From the NCBI RefSeq assembly GCF_002915175.1, contig NZ_NXEJ01000006.1, forward strand, positions 551,726 to 615,725: a stretch of DNA of 64,000 nt. Reading direction: 5' to 3'. The notes under the pieces were generated by a model. That model made no database searches, was not told where the DNA came from, and worked only from the letters and a program-made list of their open reading frames with translations. Positions 20,835 to 28,881 of the stretch are shown here, in pieces; position 1 is the first letter of the stretch; each line of letters starts with the position of its first letter. The position numbers were made by a program, and so were the translations under genes. Source of the stretch: Agrobacterium rosae (GTDB lineage Bacteria; Pseudomonadota; Alphaproteobacteria; Rhizobiales; Rhizobiaceae).

Positions 20835-21761
20835 TCAGTCGAAGAATGAATCCACGAACTTGTGACGGCCGAGCAGGAATGCGTCGGCCACATGCATCAG
20901 TGGGGCCAGATCGACATCCGAGGTTTTGGCCTTGATGATTTCGGCGAAGCGTTCGTAGAGGGCAGGGTACTCACGCTCTGGTTCGGACAGTTTCTGCTCG
21001 CCAGCGATGGAGAGCTTTGCGCCGCCTTCGGAGAGAATCATCTGGCCCGCTTCAGTTTCTGCCACGATATCCCAGCTCTGCTTGCCCGTCTGGAGCCAGT
21101 CGAATTCGGCGTGCACAGGCATTTGCGTCACATCCGAGAAGAGGATGTCTGCGGCGATAGGCGCATCGCGGTTCTCAGGGAATTCCAACGTGGCCTTGGT
21201 GATGAAAAGGGCGCGCGGCAGAATGTGGGTTATGATCGATAGGGCATTGATGCCCGGATCGAACACGCCGAGGCCACCCGCCTGCCAGATCCACTCCTGG
21301 TTCGGATGCCAGTGGCGCACGTCTTCCTTCCAGATGACGTGAACGCTGTTGATCTTGGTGGAAGCGAGGAAGCTCCTGGCGGCTTCGACCGCTGGCGCAT
21401 AACGCGAATGCCAGCTGGCAAACAGCGAAAGACCCTTGGAATCGGCCAGACGCACCAGATCCTGCACTTCGGAAAGCGTCGCACCCGGTGGTTTTTCCAG
21501 AAAGACATGCTTGCCTGCATTCAGCGCAGCGTAAGCTGCGGTGTAACGGTACTGCGGCGGCATGCAAAGCGACACGGCCTGCACATCAGGCACGGCTTCG
21601 AGTAGCGCTTCGATGGTGCCGTAAGATGCTACGCCGTCCACAGTGCCATGGCGGCTGGCGGTGGCAATCAGATCGAAATCCGGATTAGCGGCAATGGCTG
21701 GAAGGTGTTGATCGCGAACGATTTTGCCGACGCCGACGATGGCGAGCTTGGTAGCTGACAT
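20835..21761 (-). CDS. Gfo/Idh/MocA-family sugar dehydrogenase
   Basis: A 308-residue NAD(P)-dependent oxidoreductase. The Rossmann half begins KLAIVGVGKIVRDQHLPAI and contains the family's FLEKPPGATLSE, with its Lys, near residue 95; the C-terminal half has the alpha/beta substrate domain. The closest types I recall are galactose or arabinose 1-dehydrogenases of Azospirillum, Pseudomonas and Rhizobium, so D-galactose 1-dehydrogenase is a reasonable guess. ATG 21761 starts the Rossmann fold directly; an upstream in-frame ATG (21788) would add nine residues. No sugar catabolic genes adjoin it. Confidence 0.78.
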   Translation of the reverse strand: MSATKLAIVGVGKIVRDQHLPAIAANPDFDLIATASRHGTVDGVASYGTIEALLEAVPDVQAVSLCMPPQYRYTAAYAALNAGKHVFLEKPPGATLSEVQDLVRLADSKGLSLFASWHSRYAPAVEAARSFLASTKINSVHVIWKEDVRHWHPNQEWIWQAGGLGVFDPGINALSIITHILPRALFITKATLEFPENRDAPIAADILFSDVTQMPVHAEFDWLQTGKQSWDIVAETEAGQMILSEGGAKLSIAGEQKLSEPEREYPALYERFAEIIKAKTSDVDLAPLMHVADAFLLGRHKFVDSFFD

Positions 21762-21896
21762 GAAAGAAAACCCGTCTGAATGTTTCACTCGAATAATATT
21801 ACTTTATCGAGTTCTATCAGAAACATCGGAGTGGGCAAGGGTGGCGGTTACAGTAGGTGACGCTGCGGATTTGAAATGTTGTGGGATTATAATTTA

Positions 21897-22019
21897 CTCC
21901 CTCATTCCTGTGCTTGTCACAGGAATCCAGTCGACGCGCGTCTGCGCGGCGGGAGACTCTTTTCAGCCCAAAGACTTGGGCTGGCTAGATTCCTGTGACG
22001 AGCACAGGAATGAGGAGAG
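21897..22019 (+). repeat. Multi-hairpin intergenic repeat, copy 1
   Basis: An approximately 123-base element with near-perfect inverted ends (21897-21928 against 21988-22019). Each end is itself a hairpin built on ATTCCTGTG...CACAGGAAT. Between them lie two more hairpins: CGCGC-GTCT-GCGCG (21935-21948) and CAGCCCAA-AGAC-TTGGGCTG (21964-21983). A second copy lies inverted at 50470-50588. It resembles the palindromic intergenic repeats of rhizobia. It carries no gene and falls between two minus-strand genes. Confidence 0.85.
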
Positions 22020-22073
22020 CAGTGATCCTTGGCTTATGTCGTCTACCGTGCCAACGTCGCGGCTTCCCGCTTT

Positions 22074-22913
22074 TCAATCCAGCGAGGCAACAAGCAGCGG
22101 CTTATGGGCCGGTTTCTTGTAAATCAGATGCACCACCTTGTAGCCTTCCGCGCGCAACTGCGTCAGCAAGGCGGGCAACATGGCGGCGGTGCGTCTGTGG
22201 ATATCGTGCATCAGGATGATGCCGCTGCCGCGATGGCGAAGGGCGGCGATGGTGCGTGAGGCGACGACGGCTGGCGAATCCTTGAAATAGTCTTTCGAAT
22301 CGATCTGCACATCCATGATGACCATGCCGCGATCCGAAATCATGCTGCGCAGGCGGCCGTTATCGGCAAGGTAAGGGAAGCGGAAGAAAGAAGCGTCGGT
22401 GTCTGTCGCCGTGGCAACGGCTTTCGATCCCTTGGAGACTTCGGCCAGAGCGCGATCGAACGACATGGCTCTGAGATTGGGATGGCTGAAGGTGTGGCTG
22501 CCGATGCTGTGGCCGTCAGCAACGACTTTTCTGGCGATTTCCGGATGCGACTGCGCCATCTGGCCAACCATTAGGAATGTCGCCTTGACGCCGAATTCAT
22601 CCAGCGTTGCTAGAATGCTCTCGGTCTTGCCCGGAACCGGGCCGTCATCGAAGCTGAGCACGACTTCCTTGTTGGCCAAGGCGATGTCCTTGACCGACGA
22701 GACGTAGATGTCGCGCCCGGCAAGACCCTTGGGATTGCGAGGATGCATCCACGCCGTCGGCGAAAGCGCGACGGCATCACCGCTGACCGATGGGGCAGCA
22801 GGCATGGTCGCAGCAAATGCGGTTTTCAGGGAGCCGTCAGGCTGTGGTTTTCCGGCGCAGCCGGTAAGGCAAGCCGCAATGAGTGCAGCGGCAGAGAGGT
22901 GGCGGAAAACCAT
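22074..22913 (-). CDS. Lipoprotein polysaccharide deacetylase (NodB homology)
   Basis: A 279-residue carbohydrate esterase family 4 protein, predicted to remove N- or O-acetyl groups from a surface or cell wall polysaccharide. A lipoprotein signal peptide ends in the lipobox LTGC (Cys19). The catalytic SFDDGP lies at 87-92 with metal ligand Asp90, and His140 and His144 in SIGSHTFSHPN complete the metal site; FRFPYL and ILMHDIH are later motifs. Lipidation would anchor it on the periplasmic side of a membrane. The substrate is not indicated by the neighbours. Confidence 0.88.
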   Translation of the reverse strand: MVFRHLSAAALIAACLTGCAGKPQPDGSLKTAFAATMPAAPSVSGDAVALSPTAWMHPRNPKGLAGRDIYVSSVKDIALANKEVVLSFDDGPVPGKTESILATLDEFGVKATFLMVGQMAQSHPEIARKVVADGHSIGSHTFSHPNLRAMSFDRALAEVSKGSKAVATATDTDASFFRFPYLADNGRLRSMISDRGMVIMDVQIDSKDYFKDSPAVVASRTIAALRHRGSGIILMHDIHRRTAAMLPALLTQLRAEGYKVVHLIYKKPAHKPLLVASLD

Positions 22914-23024
22914 GGTGATTCTCGGAATATGCAGGAATGAAACTGCCGAGAATTTCTACGATTATGGTTAATGGCTGGTTACCAAGGCGCTACGAAAACG
23001 AGGCTTCGATAGAGAGGCGACAGA

Positions 23025-24908
23025 CTAACCCGCCATCGCCTCTTCATACTCACTGGAAAGCATCAGCCAATGCTCTTCCGCATCTGCCAGCTTGGCAGCG
23101 GCTTCGCCACGTTCCTTGACCTTCAGGGCCGCTTTGGCCGGTGCCTTTTCGTAAAGGGTGGGGTCGCCGAGTTCCTTGTCCAGCGCCTGAATCAGTTTCT
23201 CAAGCTTTGCCGTCAAGGATTCGACTTCGTTGATCTTTTTGCGAAGCGGAGCCAGCGAGGCGCGCTTTTCTGCATTCGCCTTGCGCTGGTCCGCTTTTGA
23301 AGCGCCGTCGACTACGACTTCAATTTTTTCGTCTTTTTTTTTACCCGAAGAGACAATCAGGTCGCGATATTCATCCATGTCGCCTTCGAATGTCGTCACC
23401 GTGCCGTTGTTGACGAGCCAGAGGCGGTCGACGGTGGCTTCGATAAGGTGGCGATCATGCGAGATGAGGATGACGGCACCGTTATAATCGTTCAACGCCT
23501 CAATCAGCGCGCGACGGCTATCGATATCCAGGTGGTTGGTCGGTTCGTCGAGGATCAACAAGTTTGGCGCGTGGAATGCAGCCAGACCCATCAGCAGGCG
23601 TGCCTTTTCACCACCCGACAAATCCTTGGCGGGCGTCGCCATCTTTTCCGTTGCCAGACCCATCTGCGCGACGCGAGCGCGGACCTTGGCTTCCGGTGCC
23701 TGTGGCATAAGCTTGCGCACATGCTCGACCGGGTTATCCTCAGGCACGAGATCGTCCAACTGATGCTGGGCGAAGAAGCCGATTTTCAGCGATGGTGCCA
23801 GCCGCAGATCGCCGCTGTCAGGTGCCAGACGTCCAGAGATGAACTTGGCGAAGGTGGACTTACCGTTACCGTTGGAGCCTAGCAGCGCAATGCGATCATC
23901 ATTGTCGATGCGCAGATTGAGGCCCTTGAGAATCGGCTTGCCTGGCTCGTAACCGACCGCACCGCCATTGATGGCGACGATGGGGGAGGCGGGCTGCTTT
24001 TCCGGTTCCGGGAAGGTGATCGGCTGGACGTGATCCTCGATGACCGAAGACACCGTGCCCATGCGTTCCAGCGCCTTGACGCGGCTCTGCGCCTGCTTGG
24101 CCTTGGAAGCCTTGGCCTTGAAGCGATCAATGAAGCTCTGCAAGTGCTTGCGCGCCGCATCGTTCTTGACCTTGGCCTTGGTCTGCAACTCGTCGGCTTC
24201 GGCCTTCTGGCGCTCGAACTGGTCGTAGCCGCCGCGATAGAAGGTCAGCTTCTTCTGGTCCAGATGCACGATGGCGTTGACGGCGTTGTTGAGCAAATCG
24301 CGATCATGGCTGATGATGATGACGGTGTAGGGATAGCGGCGGATGTAATCTTCCAGCCACAAGGTGCCTTCAAGATCGAGATAGTTGGTCGGTTCGTCCA
24401 GCAGCAGAAGGTCCGGCTCCGCAAACAGAACGGAGGCCAGGGCGACGCGCATGCGCCATCCGCCGGAGAAGGATGAGGCGGGGCGAAGCTGGGCGTCCTG
24501 ATCGAAGCCGAGACCGGCGAGAATGCTGGAGGCGCGGGCTTCTGCGGAATGGGCGTCGATATCGACCAGACGCATCTGGATATCAGCAATGCGGCCCGGA
24601 TCGGTTGCCGTCTCGGATTCGAGCATCAAAGCGGCGCGCTCTTTATCGGCGGCCAGCACGATGTCGATCAGGTTTTCCTCGGTTGCCGGTGCTTCCTGCG
24701 CCACCTGTCCCATGCGGGCGTTCTTGGGAATGAAGACCTCGCCGGTCTCGGCACCCAGGTCGCCGGTTATGATGCGGAAAAGGGTGGATTTGCCCGCGCC
24801 GTTACGGCCAACGAGGCCAGCCTTCGTGCCCGCGGGAAGCGAGACACTGGCGTGATCAAGGAGCAAGCGCCCGGCAATACGGGCGGAAACGTCTGAAATG
24901 GTAATCAT
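23025..24908 (-). CDS. ABC-F family ATPase
   Basis: A soluble protein of 627 residues with two ABC ATPase domains and no membrane segments, the ABC-F layout of translation factors acting at the ribosomal E site. Domain 1 has the Walker A GRNGAGKST (34-42), signature FSGGW and LLLLDEPTNYLDL. A charged linker follows with ARKHLQSFIDRFKAKASKAKQ. Domain 2 has GSNGNGKST, LSGGEKAR and LILDEPTNHLDI. A coiled-coil C-terminus (about 545-625, LRKKINEVESLTAKLEKL) resembles the Uup/YheS tail. A specific subfamily cannot be assigned by eye. Confidence 0.9.
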   Translation of the reverse strand: MITISDVSARIAGRLLLDHASVSLPAGTKAGLVGRNGAGKSTLFRIITGDLGAETGEVFIPKNARMGQVAQEAPATEENLIDIVLAADKERAALMLESETATDPGRIADIQMRLVDIDAHSAEARASSILAGLGFDQDAQLRPASSFSGGWRMRVALASVLFAEPDLLLLDEPTNYLDLEGTLWLEDYIRRYPYTVIIISHDRDLLNNAVNAIVHLDQKKLTFYRGGYDQFERQKAEADELQTKAKVKNDAARKHLQSFIDRFKAKASKAKQAQSRVKALERMGTVSSVIEDHVQPITFPEPEKQPASPIVAINGGAVGYEPGKPILKGLNLRIDNDDRIALLGSNGNGKSTFAKFISGRLAPDSGDLRLAPSLKIGFFAQHQLDDLVPEDNPVEHVRKLMPQAPEAKVRARVAQMGLATEKMATPAKDLSGGEKARLLMGLAAFHAPNLLILDEPTNHLDIDSRRALIEALNDYNGAVILISHDRHLIEATVDRLWLVNNGTVTTFEGDMDEYRDLIVSSGKKKDEKIEVVVDGASKADQRKANAEKRASLAPLRKKINEVESLTAKLEKLIQALDKELGDPTLYEKAPAKAALKVKERGEAAAKLADAEEHWLMLSSEYEEAMAG

Positions 24909-24970
24909 GGCGCCGTTTTGGCCGAACTCATGTCTGAACGCAAGAGCGCGAAAGCCACAGTTTCAACGGT

Positions 24971-26011
24971 TTATGCGCCGATCTGCATCAGGTAGCTGTT
25001 GCGCGAGCGTTGCGCCACTTCTCTGGAATAGGGAATGACGCAATTGCGTGCGCCGCTGCGGGCCGCCAGAAGCGCAAGCTCCGCATGGCCGTAAAACTCC
25101 GCAGCACTTGCCGTACCCTCGGATGCAGCAACGCCCATCGAAACGGTCAGATGCTCGCCATCGCCCTCTTTCGTGGCGAAGCGCAGGTTCTCAACGGTGT
25201 GACGCAGCCGCTCTGCAATGCTCTGTGCCGTGCTTTGCGAGACGCCTGAGAACAGGAATGCGAAGTCGTTGCCGCCGATACGCGCAGCAAAGTCATCCTT
25301 CTTGATCGACTTGCGGAACAGGGCCGCCAAGCGCCGCAACGCCTTGTTGCCAGCAATGGTGCCATATTTCTCGTTGATCTCGCGGAAGCGGTCGATATTG
25401 ACCAGCACCAGGCAGACAGAGGTATCGCCCTCGGCTTGGCAAACTTCGGCGAGCTTTGCCAAAAACGCGGCGCGGTTGGGCAGTGCGGTCAGAGTGTCTT
25501 TCAGGGATGCAGCCTGAAGCTTATGACTGTTGCTTTCCTGTTCGCGGATTTTTTCCAGGCCCTGACGCACGAAGTTGTGGAGGCTTGCCTGTTCGTGCTG
25601 AATATCCAGTAGCAGTTCTGCCAGATATTCCTGGGTCGTATCGGATGGGGCGCGATCGGATATGGAGGCGAGCAAGGCTTCGGAGCGCTCCAGAGCAGCG
25701 GAAAGCCGTGCCGATATCTGCTCGATTGCGCTGGCTGCTTGCGACGTCGCATGGGCCGCGGCCATGCGCGAGAAGCTCGGCAGATTGTGCTTCTGACCGA
25801 TCATGTCGATATCATGCTGCTGTGGTGCGTTGCCGAGTGCCAGAATATCATGGCCCATGGCGGCGTTGTGCCCGGCAAGAACTTCAAAGAACAGCTCGTA
25901 ATTGCGGGGCAGCGGCGCAAGGTTCATCTTGGTGATGAACTGCGTGACCTTGGTGACGATGAGGCTGCTTCTGGATGTGTCCCGGCTTTTGTTACTGGCT
26001 GGTATTGTCAT
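24971..26011 (-). CDS. Degenerate GGDEF-domain protein
   Basis: A 346-residue soluble protein. About 1-165 is helical, without a known sensor domain; 170-330 is a GGDEF fold recognisable from DTLTALPNRAAF, NIDRFREINEKYG and VSMGVA. The active-site motif is GGNDF (246-250) in place of GGDEF, and the inhibitory site is KKDD rather than RxxD. Loss of the third-position acidic residue makes cyclase activity doubtful; it may instead bind GTP or act through partners. ATG 26011 is used because the upstream extension is not conserved-looking. It faces the glutathione transferase gene across 225 bases. Confidence 0.82.
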   Translation of the reverse strand: MTIPASNKSRDTSRSSLIVTKVTQFITKMNLAPLPRNYELFFEVLAGHNAAMGHDILALGNAPQQHDIDMIGQKHNLPSFSRMAAAHATSQAASAIEQISARLSAALERSEALLASISDRAPSDTTQEYLAELLLDIQHEQASLHNFVRQGLEKIREQESNSHKLQAASLKDTLTALPNRAAFLAKLAEVCQAEGDTSVCLVLVNIDRFREINEKYGTIAGNKALRRLAALFRKSIKKDDFAARIGGNDFAFLFSGVSQSTAQSIAERLRHTVENLRFATKEGDGEHLTVSMGVAASEGTASAAEFYGHAELALLAARSGARNCVIPYSREVAQRSRNSYLMQIGA

Positions 26012-26236
26012 GCCACCCCATCTCCACACACATTACCTGCTGGCTCGGCACGGCAATATTGACCTTATGTCCATGTTTTGGTCGAGAGACTTTAAAATAC
26101 CATAAATGACCTAGGCCAATTATAAGTGGTGTCATCATGTACGGGTGTGATGCCTTCCATCAGTCTTAATGATTTGATTATTGGCAGACCCGCTGATTTT
26201 ATGGGGACGCAATTTCGCATAAGGGAAGGACCGGCT

Positions 26237-26929
26237 ATGACATCCAGAACCCTCTATTCGCTCTGCGGCAGTGACCACGCTCGCCCCTTTTCTCCCCATT
26301 GCTGGAAGACGGTTCTTTCGTTGGCGCATAAGGGGCTGGATTTCGAGGAGCGTCCGCTGGCGTTCACGGCGATTCCTGGTGTGGAAAACGGCTTCTCTAA
26401 ACTGGTGCCGATCCTTCGTGATGGCGACCAGTTGATCAAGGACAGCTTCGACATCGCGCTTTATCTGGATGACGCCTATCCTGACGCGCCCTCGCTGTTC
26501 AACGGGGAGGGCGGAAAATCACTGGCCCGTTTCGTTGAAAGCTGGTCGCAGACCCAGCTTCATCCGGCCATCGTCAAAATTGCGGTTCTCGATATTCACG
26601 ACATGCTGGACGAGACGGACAAGACGTATTTCCGGGAAAGCCGAAAAGCCTTCTTCGGTAAATCCATCGAGGAGATCGCGGCGAACCGGGAGGAAGAGAT
26701 TGCTGCCTTTCCGGCAAAGCTGGAGCCGATCCGCCGCATGTTGTCTTTCCAGCCCTTCATCGGCGGGGATAGCCCGTTGTTTGCCGATTACATCGTTTTC
26801 GGTGCACTGCAATGGGCGCGGGTCACCGCCGGTGTTGGCTTGTTCGGGCAGAAAGACCCGGTGAGCGACTGGTTCGAGCGCTGCCTCGATCTGCACGGCG
26901 CGCGGGGGCGCAGTGTGACAGCGGCATGA
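26237..26929 (+). CDS. Glutathione S-transferase family protein
   Basis: A 230-residue two-domain GST. The thioredoxin-like N-terminal domain (about 1-85) has RPFSPHCWKTVLSLAHKGLDFEERP and DSFDIALYLDDAYPD, the glutathione gamma-glutamyl site region. The helical C-terminal domain (about 95-225) ends in DYIVFGALQWAR. Ligands are unknown; such enzymes conjugate or reduce electrophiles in the cytosol. ATG 26237 has GGGAAGGA at 26223-26230; the open frame upstream to 26126 has no such support. Confidence 0.85.
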   Translation: MTSRTLYSLCGSDHARPFSPHCWKTVLSLAHKGLDFEERPLAFTAIPGVENGFSKLVPILRDGDQLIKDSFDIALYLDDAYPDAPSLFNGEGGKSLARFVESWSQTQLHPAIVKIAVLDIHDMLDETDKTYFRESRKAFFGKSIEEIAANREEEIAAFPAKLEPIRRMLSFQPFIGGDSPLFADYIVFGALQWARVTAGVGLFGQKDPVSDWFERCLDLHGARGRSVTAA

Positions 26930-27031
26930 AATGTGCCGCCCCTGTGGGCAAATCCGGGCATCCCCCTTGTTTTCAGGCCTACGGGCGGTTAAACACCGCC
27001 CACTTTCTTTCAAGGACAAGGATACGGACAC

Positions 27032-27454
27032 ATGGCGATTGAACGCACATTTTCGATGATCAAGCCGGACGCAACCAAGCGTAACCTGACTGGCGCTATC
27101 ACCAAGGTATTTGAAGACAACGGCCTGCGCATCATCGCATCCAAGCGCGTCTGGATGAGCAAGCGCGAAGCCGAAGGCTTCTACGCCGTTCACAAGGAAC
27201 GTCCTTTCTTCGGCGAACTGGTTGACGGCATGACTTCAGGCCCAACCATCGTTCAGGTTCTGGAAGGCGAAAACGCAATCCTCAAGAACCGCGAAATCAT
27301 GGGCGCAACAAACCCAGCAAACGCTGACGAAGGCACAATCCGCAAGAGCTTCGCGCTGTCCATCGGCGAGAACTCGGTTCACGGTTCGGATGCTCCTGAG
27401 ACAGCAGCTCAGGAAATCGCTTACTGGTTCGCAGAAACCGAAATCGTCGGCTGA
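27032..27454 (+). CDS. ndk: Nucleoside diphosphate kinase
   Basis: Moves the gamma phosphate of ATP to other nucleoside diphosphates through a phosphohistidine. The 140 residues are the normal bacterial length. [14 protein letters not shown] opens the protein and the catalytic His is in NSVHGSD near residue 117; [14 protein letters not shown] precedes it. AAGGACAAGGA upstream provides the ribosome binding site. It stands alone, with its own terminator. Confidence 0.97.
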   Translation: MAIERTFSMIKPDATKRNLTGAITKVFEDNGLRIIASKRVWMSKREAEGFYAVHKERPFFGELVDGMTSGPTIVQVLEGENAILKNREIMGATNPANADEGTIRKSFALSIGENSVHGSDAPETAAQEIAYWFAETEIVG

Positions 27455-27521
27455 TTCAGGTGTTGAAGCGGCGGAATCGGTTTGTGAGACGGCTGCTTTA
27501 AGGTGATGAAATGATTTGGAA

Positions 27522-27549
27522 AACGGGGCCGTGAGGCTCCGTTTTTTTG
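27522..27549 (+). terminator. ndk terminator
   Basis: AACGGGGCC (27522-27530) pairs with GGCTCCGTT (27535-27543), one G-U pair, around a GTGA tetraloop, and T residues run to 27548. A standard intrinsic terminator 67 bases after the ndk stop. Confidence 0.88.
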
Positions 27550-27570
27550 TGCTTGGTATGCTGGTGTTTT

Positions 27571-27752
27571 GCCGTGTGGCTTACCCCCCTCTGGCCTGCC
27601 GGCCATCTCCCCCACAGGTGGGGAGATCGACTCGTGGCAGCCATTCGGCCATCGCTGATGTCGAGATTGAAGTGGGTGTTCGCGCCCAGCTGATCTCCCT
27701 CCTTGTGGGGGAGATGGCCGGCAGGCCAGAGGGGGGGGTAAGCAACACGGCA
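27571..27752. repeat. 182-bp near-palindromic intergenic repeat
   Basis: The outer arms 27571-27617 and 27704-27752 are almost perfect reverse complements (GCCGTGT...CCCCCACA against TGTGGGGG...ACACGGC). Nested stems such as ATCTCCCC and GGGGAGAT occur in both halves, while the 60-base middle is not repetitive. It lies between convergent genes and holds no credible reading frame. The form fits a mobile palindromic unit of the kind found many times in Agrobacterium and Rhizobium genomes, although only one copy is present here. Confidence 0.8.
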
Positions 27753-27766
27753 CAAGACCAGCTTTT

Positions 27767-28270
27767 TCAGCCAGCAGGACACCCCGCAACCGCCCCCATA
27801 TCCATACTCCCATCCGCCTTAAACACCTCCGGGTTGGGCGTATAAAGCGGCCCCACCACCAACGGTTTCGCGGGCAGCAGCGACTGGTCTGTGTCCGATG
27901 TAATGCTCGTCTCTATCGTCTGTATCACATGCCCGTCCGGCGCTTTCAGACGGATCGTCACCTTATAGGCACGGCCTTCTTTTACGCATTCCACTGGCGG
28001 GCTTTGCAGCACGATTTTCGGGCTTTTGGGAAACAGAGGCTCATTGATGACGAAAGCCTCACCACCACGCGGATTTTCGAAGCTGGCTTTTATGGTGCTT
28101 CCATCCCTGATCGGCGATGTCGGTTGAAGGGTGACGAGGTATGTCGCGGTTGCCACGCGGTAATTGAAAACGAACATACGGCCGGAAACGCTGACGATTT
28201 CTCGTTGCTCCTCCCGTTGGCAGGCGCACAGCGAGAGAGCGGCGATGGCAAGGGCAGCAACTGTCTTCAA
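27767..28270 (-). CDS. Small predicted lipoprotein of unknown function
   Basis: A 167-residue protein not assigned to a family. It starts with a hydrophobic signal (KTVAALAIAALSLCAC) whose Cys13 or Cys15 could be lipidated, although the lipobox is not ideal. The remainder is beta-rich and soluble, with two Cys in the mature region (ECVKEG and the terminal GCPAG). The start is taken as TTG 28270, which overlaps the TGA of the upstream regulator gene (TTGA), so translation would be coupled. The longer frame upstream lies inside that gene. Coupling suggests a shared function with the regulator, not yet identifiable. Confidence 0.6.
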   Translation of the reverse strand: MKTVAALAIAALSLCACQREEQREIVSVSGRMFVFNYRVATATYLVTLQPTSPIRDGSTIKASFENPRGGEAFVINEPLFPKSPKIVLQSPPVECVKEGRAYKVTIRLKAPDGHVIQTIETSITSDTDQSLLPAKPLVVGPLYTPNPEVFKADGSMDMGAVAGCPAG

Positions 28271-28818
28271 GATGCCGTCTCCTGTTTGCGCCGATAATGC
28301 TTGGCCGCCTTTTGGCGATTGCCGCAGACGGCCATGTCGCACCAGATGCGGCTGCGGTTCTTGCTGCGGTCTATGAATAGCCAGCCGCAATGACCGCAAA
28401 TCCGCAGACGTGCGCGATCCGGCCCGGCCATGAGGCTCAGCACGGAGCGGGCAGTTGCTGCTTCAAGGCTGTGTTTGGCAGGCGCGTTTTTGAGGGCCGT
28501 GGCAGAGGCGCTGAGCAGGTCGGCTAGGAAATTATCGTCGTCCTGGCCGGTTTCGATCAACTGGCGGAAATACCGGTCCGTCGCTTCGCGCAAATTGATC
28601 AGATGCCCTAGGCTTACAGCAGATGGCGGGGCAAGGGCAGGGAAGATGTCCCGTTCTGCCGACAGCCGGGTTGCCGCCTCGCAAAAACTGTTCAGTTGTT
28701 CCGGCACCGCAAAGCGATCCGCTGATTTCTCGTGGTCAAAGCGCAGAATAACGCTGTTGGCGACATCAAGCGCCAAAGCTCCTCCGACGAAACGATGTGG
28801 TGTCCAGCTAAACGTCAT
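28267..28818 (-). CDS. CGNR zinc finger / ABATE-domain regulator
   Basis: A 183-residue protein with an N-terminal ABATE domain (about 10-125, FVGGALALDVANSV) and a C-terminal CGNR zinc finger (about 138-170): CGHCGWLFIDRSKNRSRIWC then AVCGNRQKAAKHYRR. Such proteins are annotated as stress-induced transcriptional regulators; the zinc finger is thought to bind DNA. It is divergent from a LivH-type permease, and a 36-bp palindrome fills the gap, so it probably controls itself and the permease. A coupled lipoprotein gene follows. Confidence 0.85.
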   Translation of the reverse strand: MTFSWTPHRFVGGALALDVANSVILRFDHEKSADRFAVPEQLNSFCEAATRLSAERDIFPALAPPSAVSLGHLINLREATDRYFRQLIETGQDDDNFLADLLSASATALKNAPAKHSLEAATARSVLSLMAGPDRARLRICGHCGWLFIDRSKNRSRIWCDMAVCGNRQKAAKHYRRKQETAS

Positions 28819-28824
28819 GCTGCA

Positions 28825-28860
28825 ATTATAACTGTTAAAACGTGTTTTACCAGTTATAAT
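28825..28860. promoter_or_regulatory. 36-bp palindrome between regulator and permease genes
   Basis: ATTATAACTG (28825-28834) and CAGTTATAAT (28851-28860) are perfect arms, and the inner 16 bases continue the symmetry (TAAAAC-GT-GTTTTA core) with one mismatched pair. The element occupies more than half of the 63-base gap between two divergent genes and overlaps any possible promoter. It is the obvious candidate operator for the CGNR regulator; binding is inferred. Confidence 0.75.
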
Positions 28861-28881
28861 AAATGCGGGTGAGGGTTGGGA

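Noticed and set aside
21897..22019. CRISPR array or tRNA cluster
   Set aside because: The hairpins form one element with inverted ends, not regularly spaced direct repeats, and no tRNA fold with a CCA-compatible acceptor stem is present.
27516..27845. Short open frames across the inverted repeat downstream of ndk
   Set aside because: They arise from the palindromic repeat and a terminator, not from a conserved protein.
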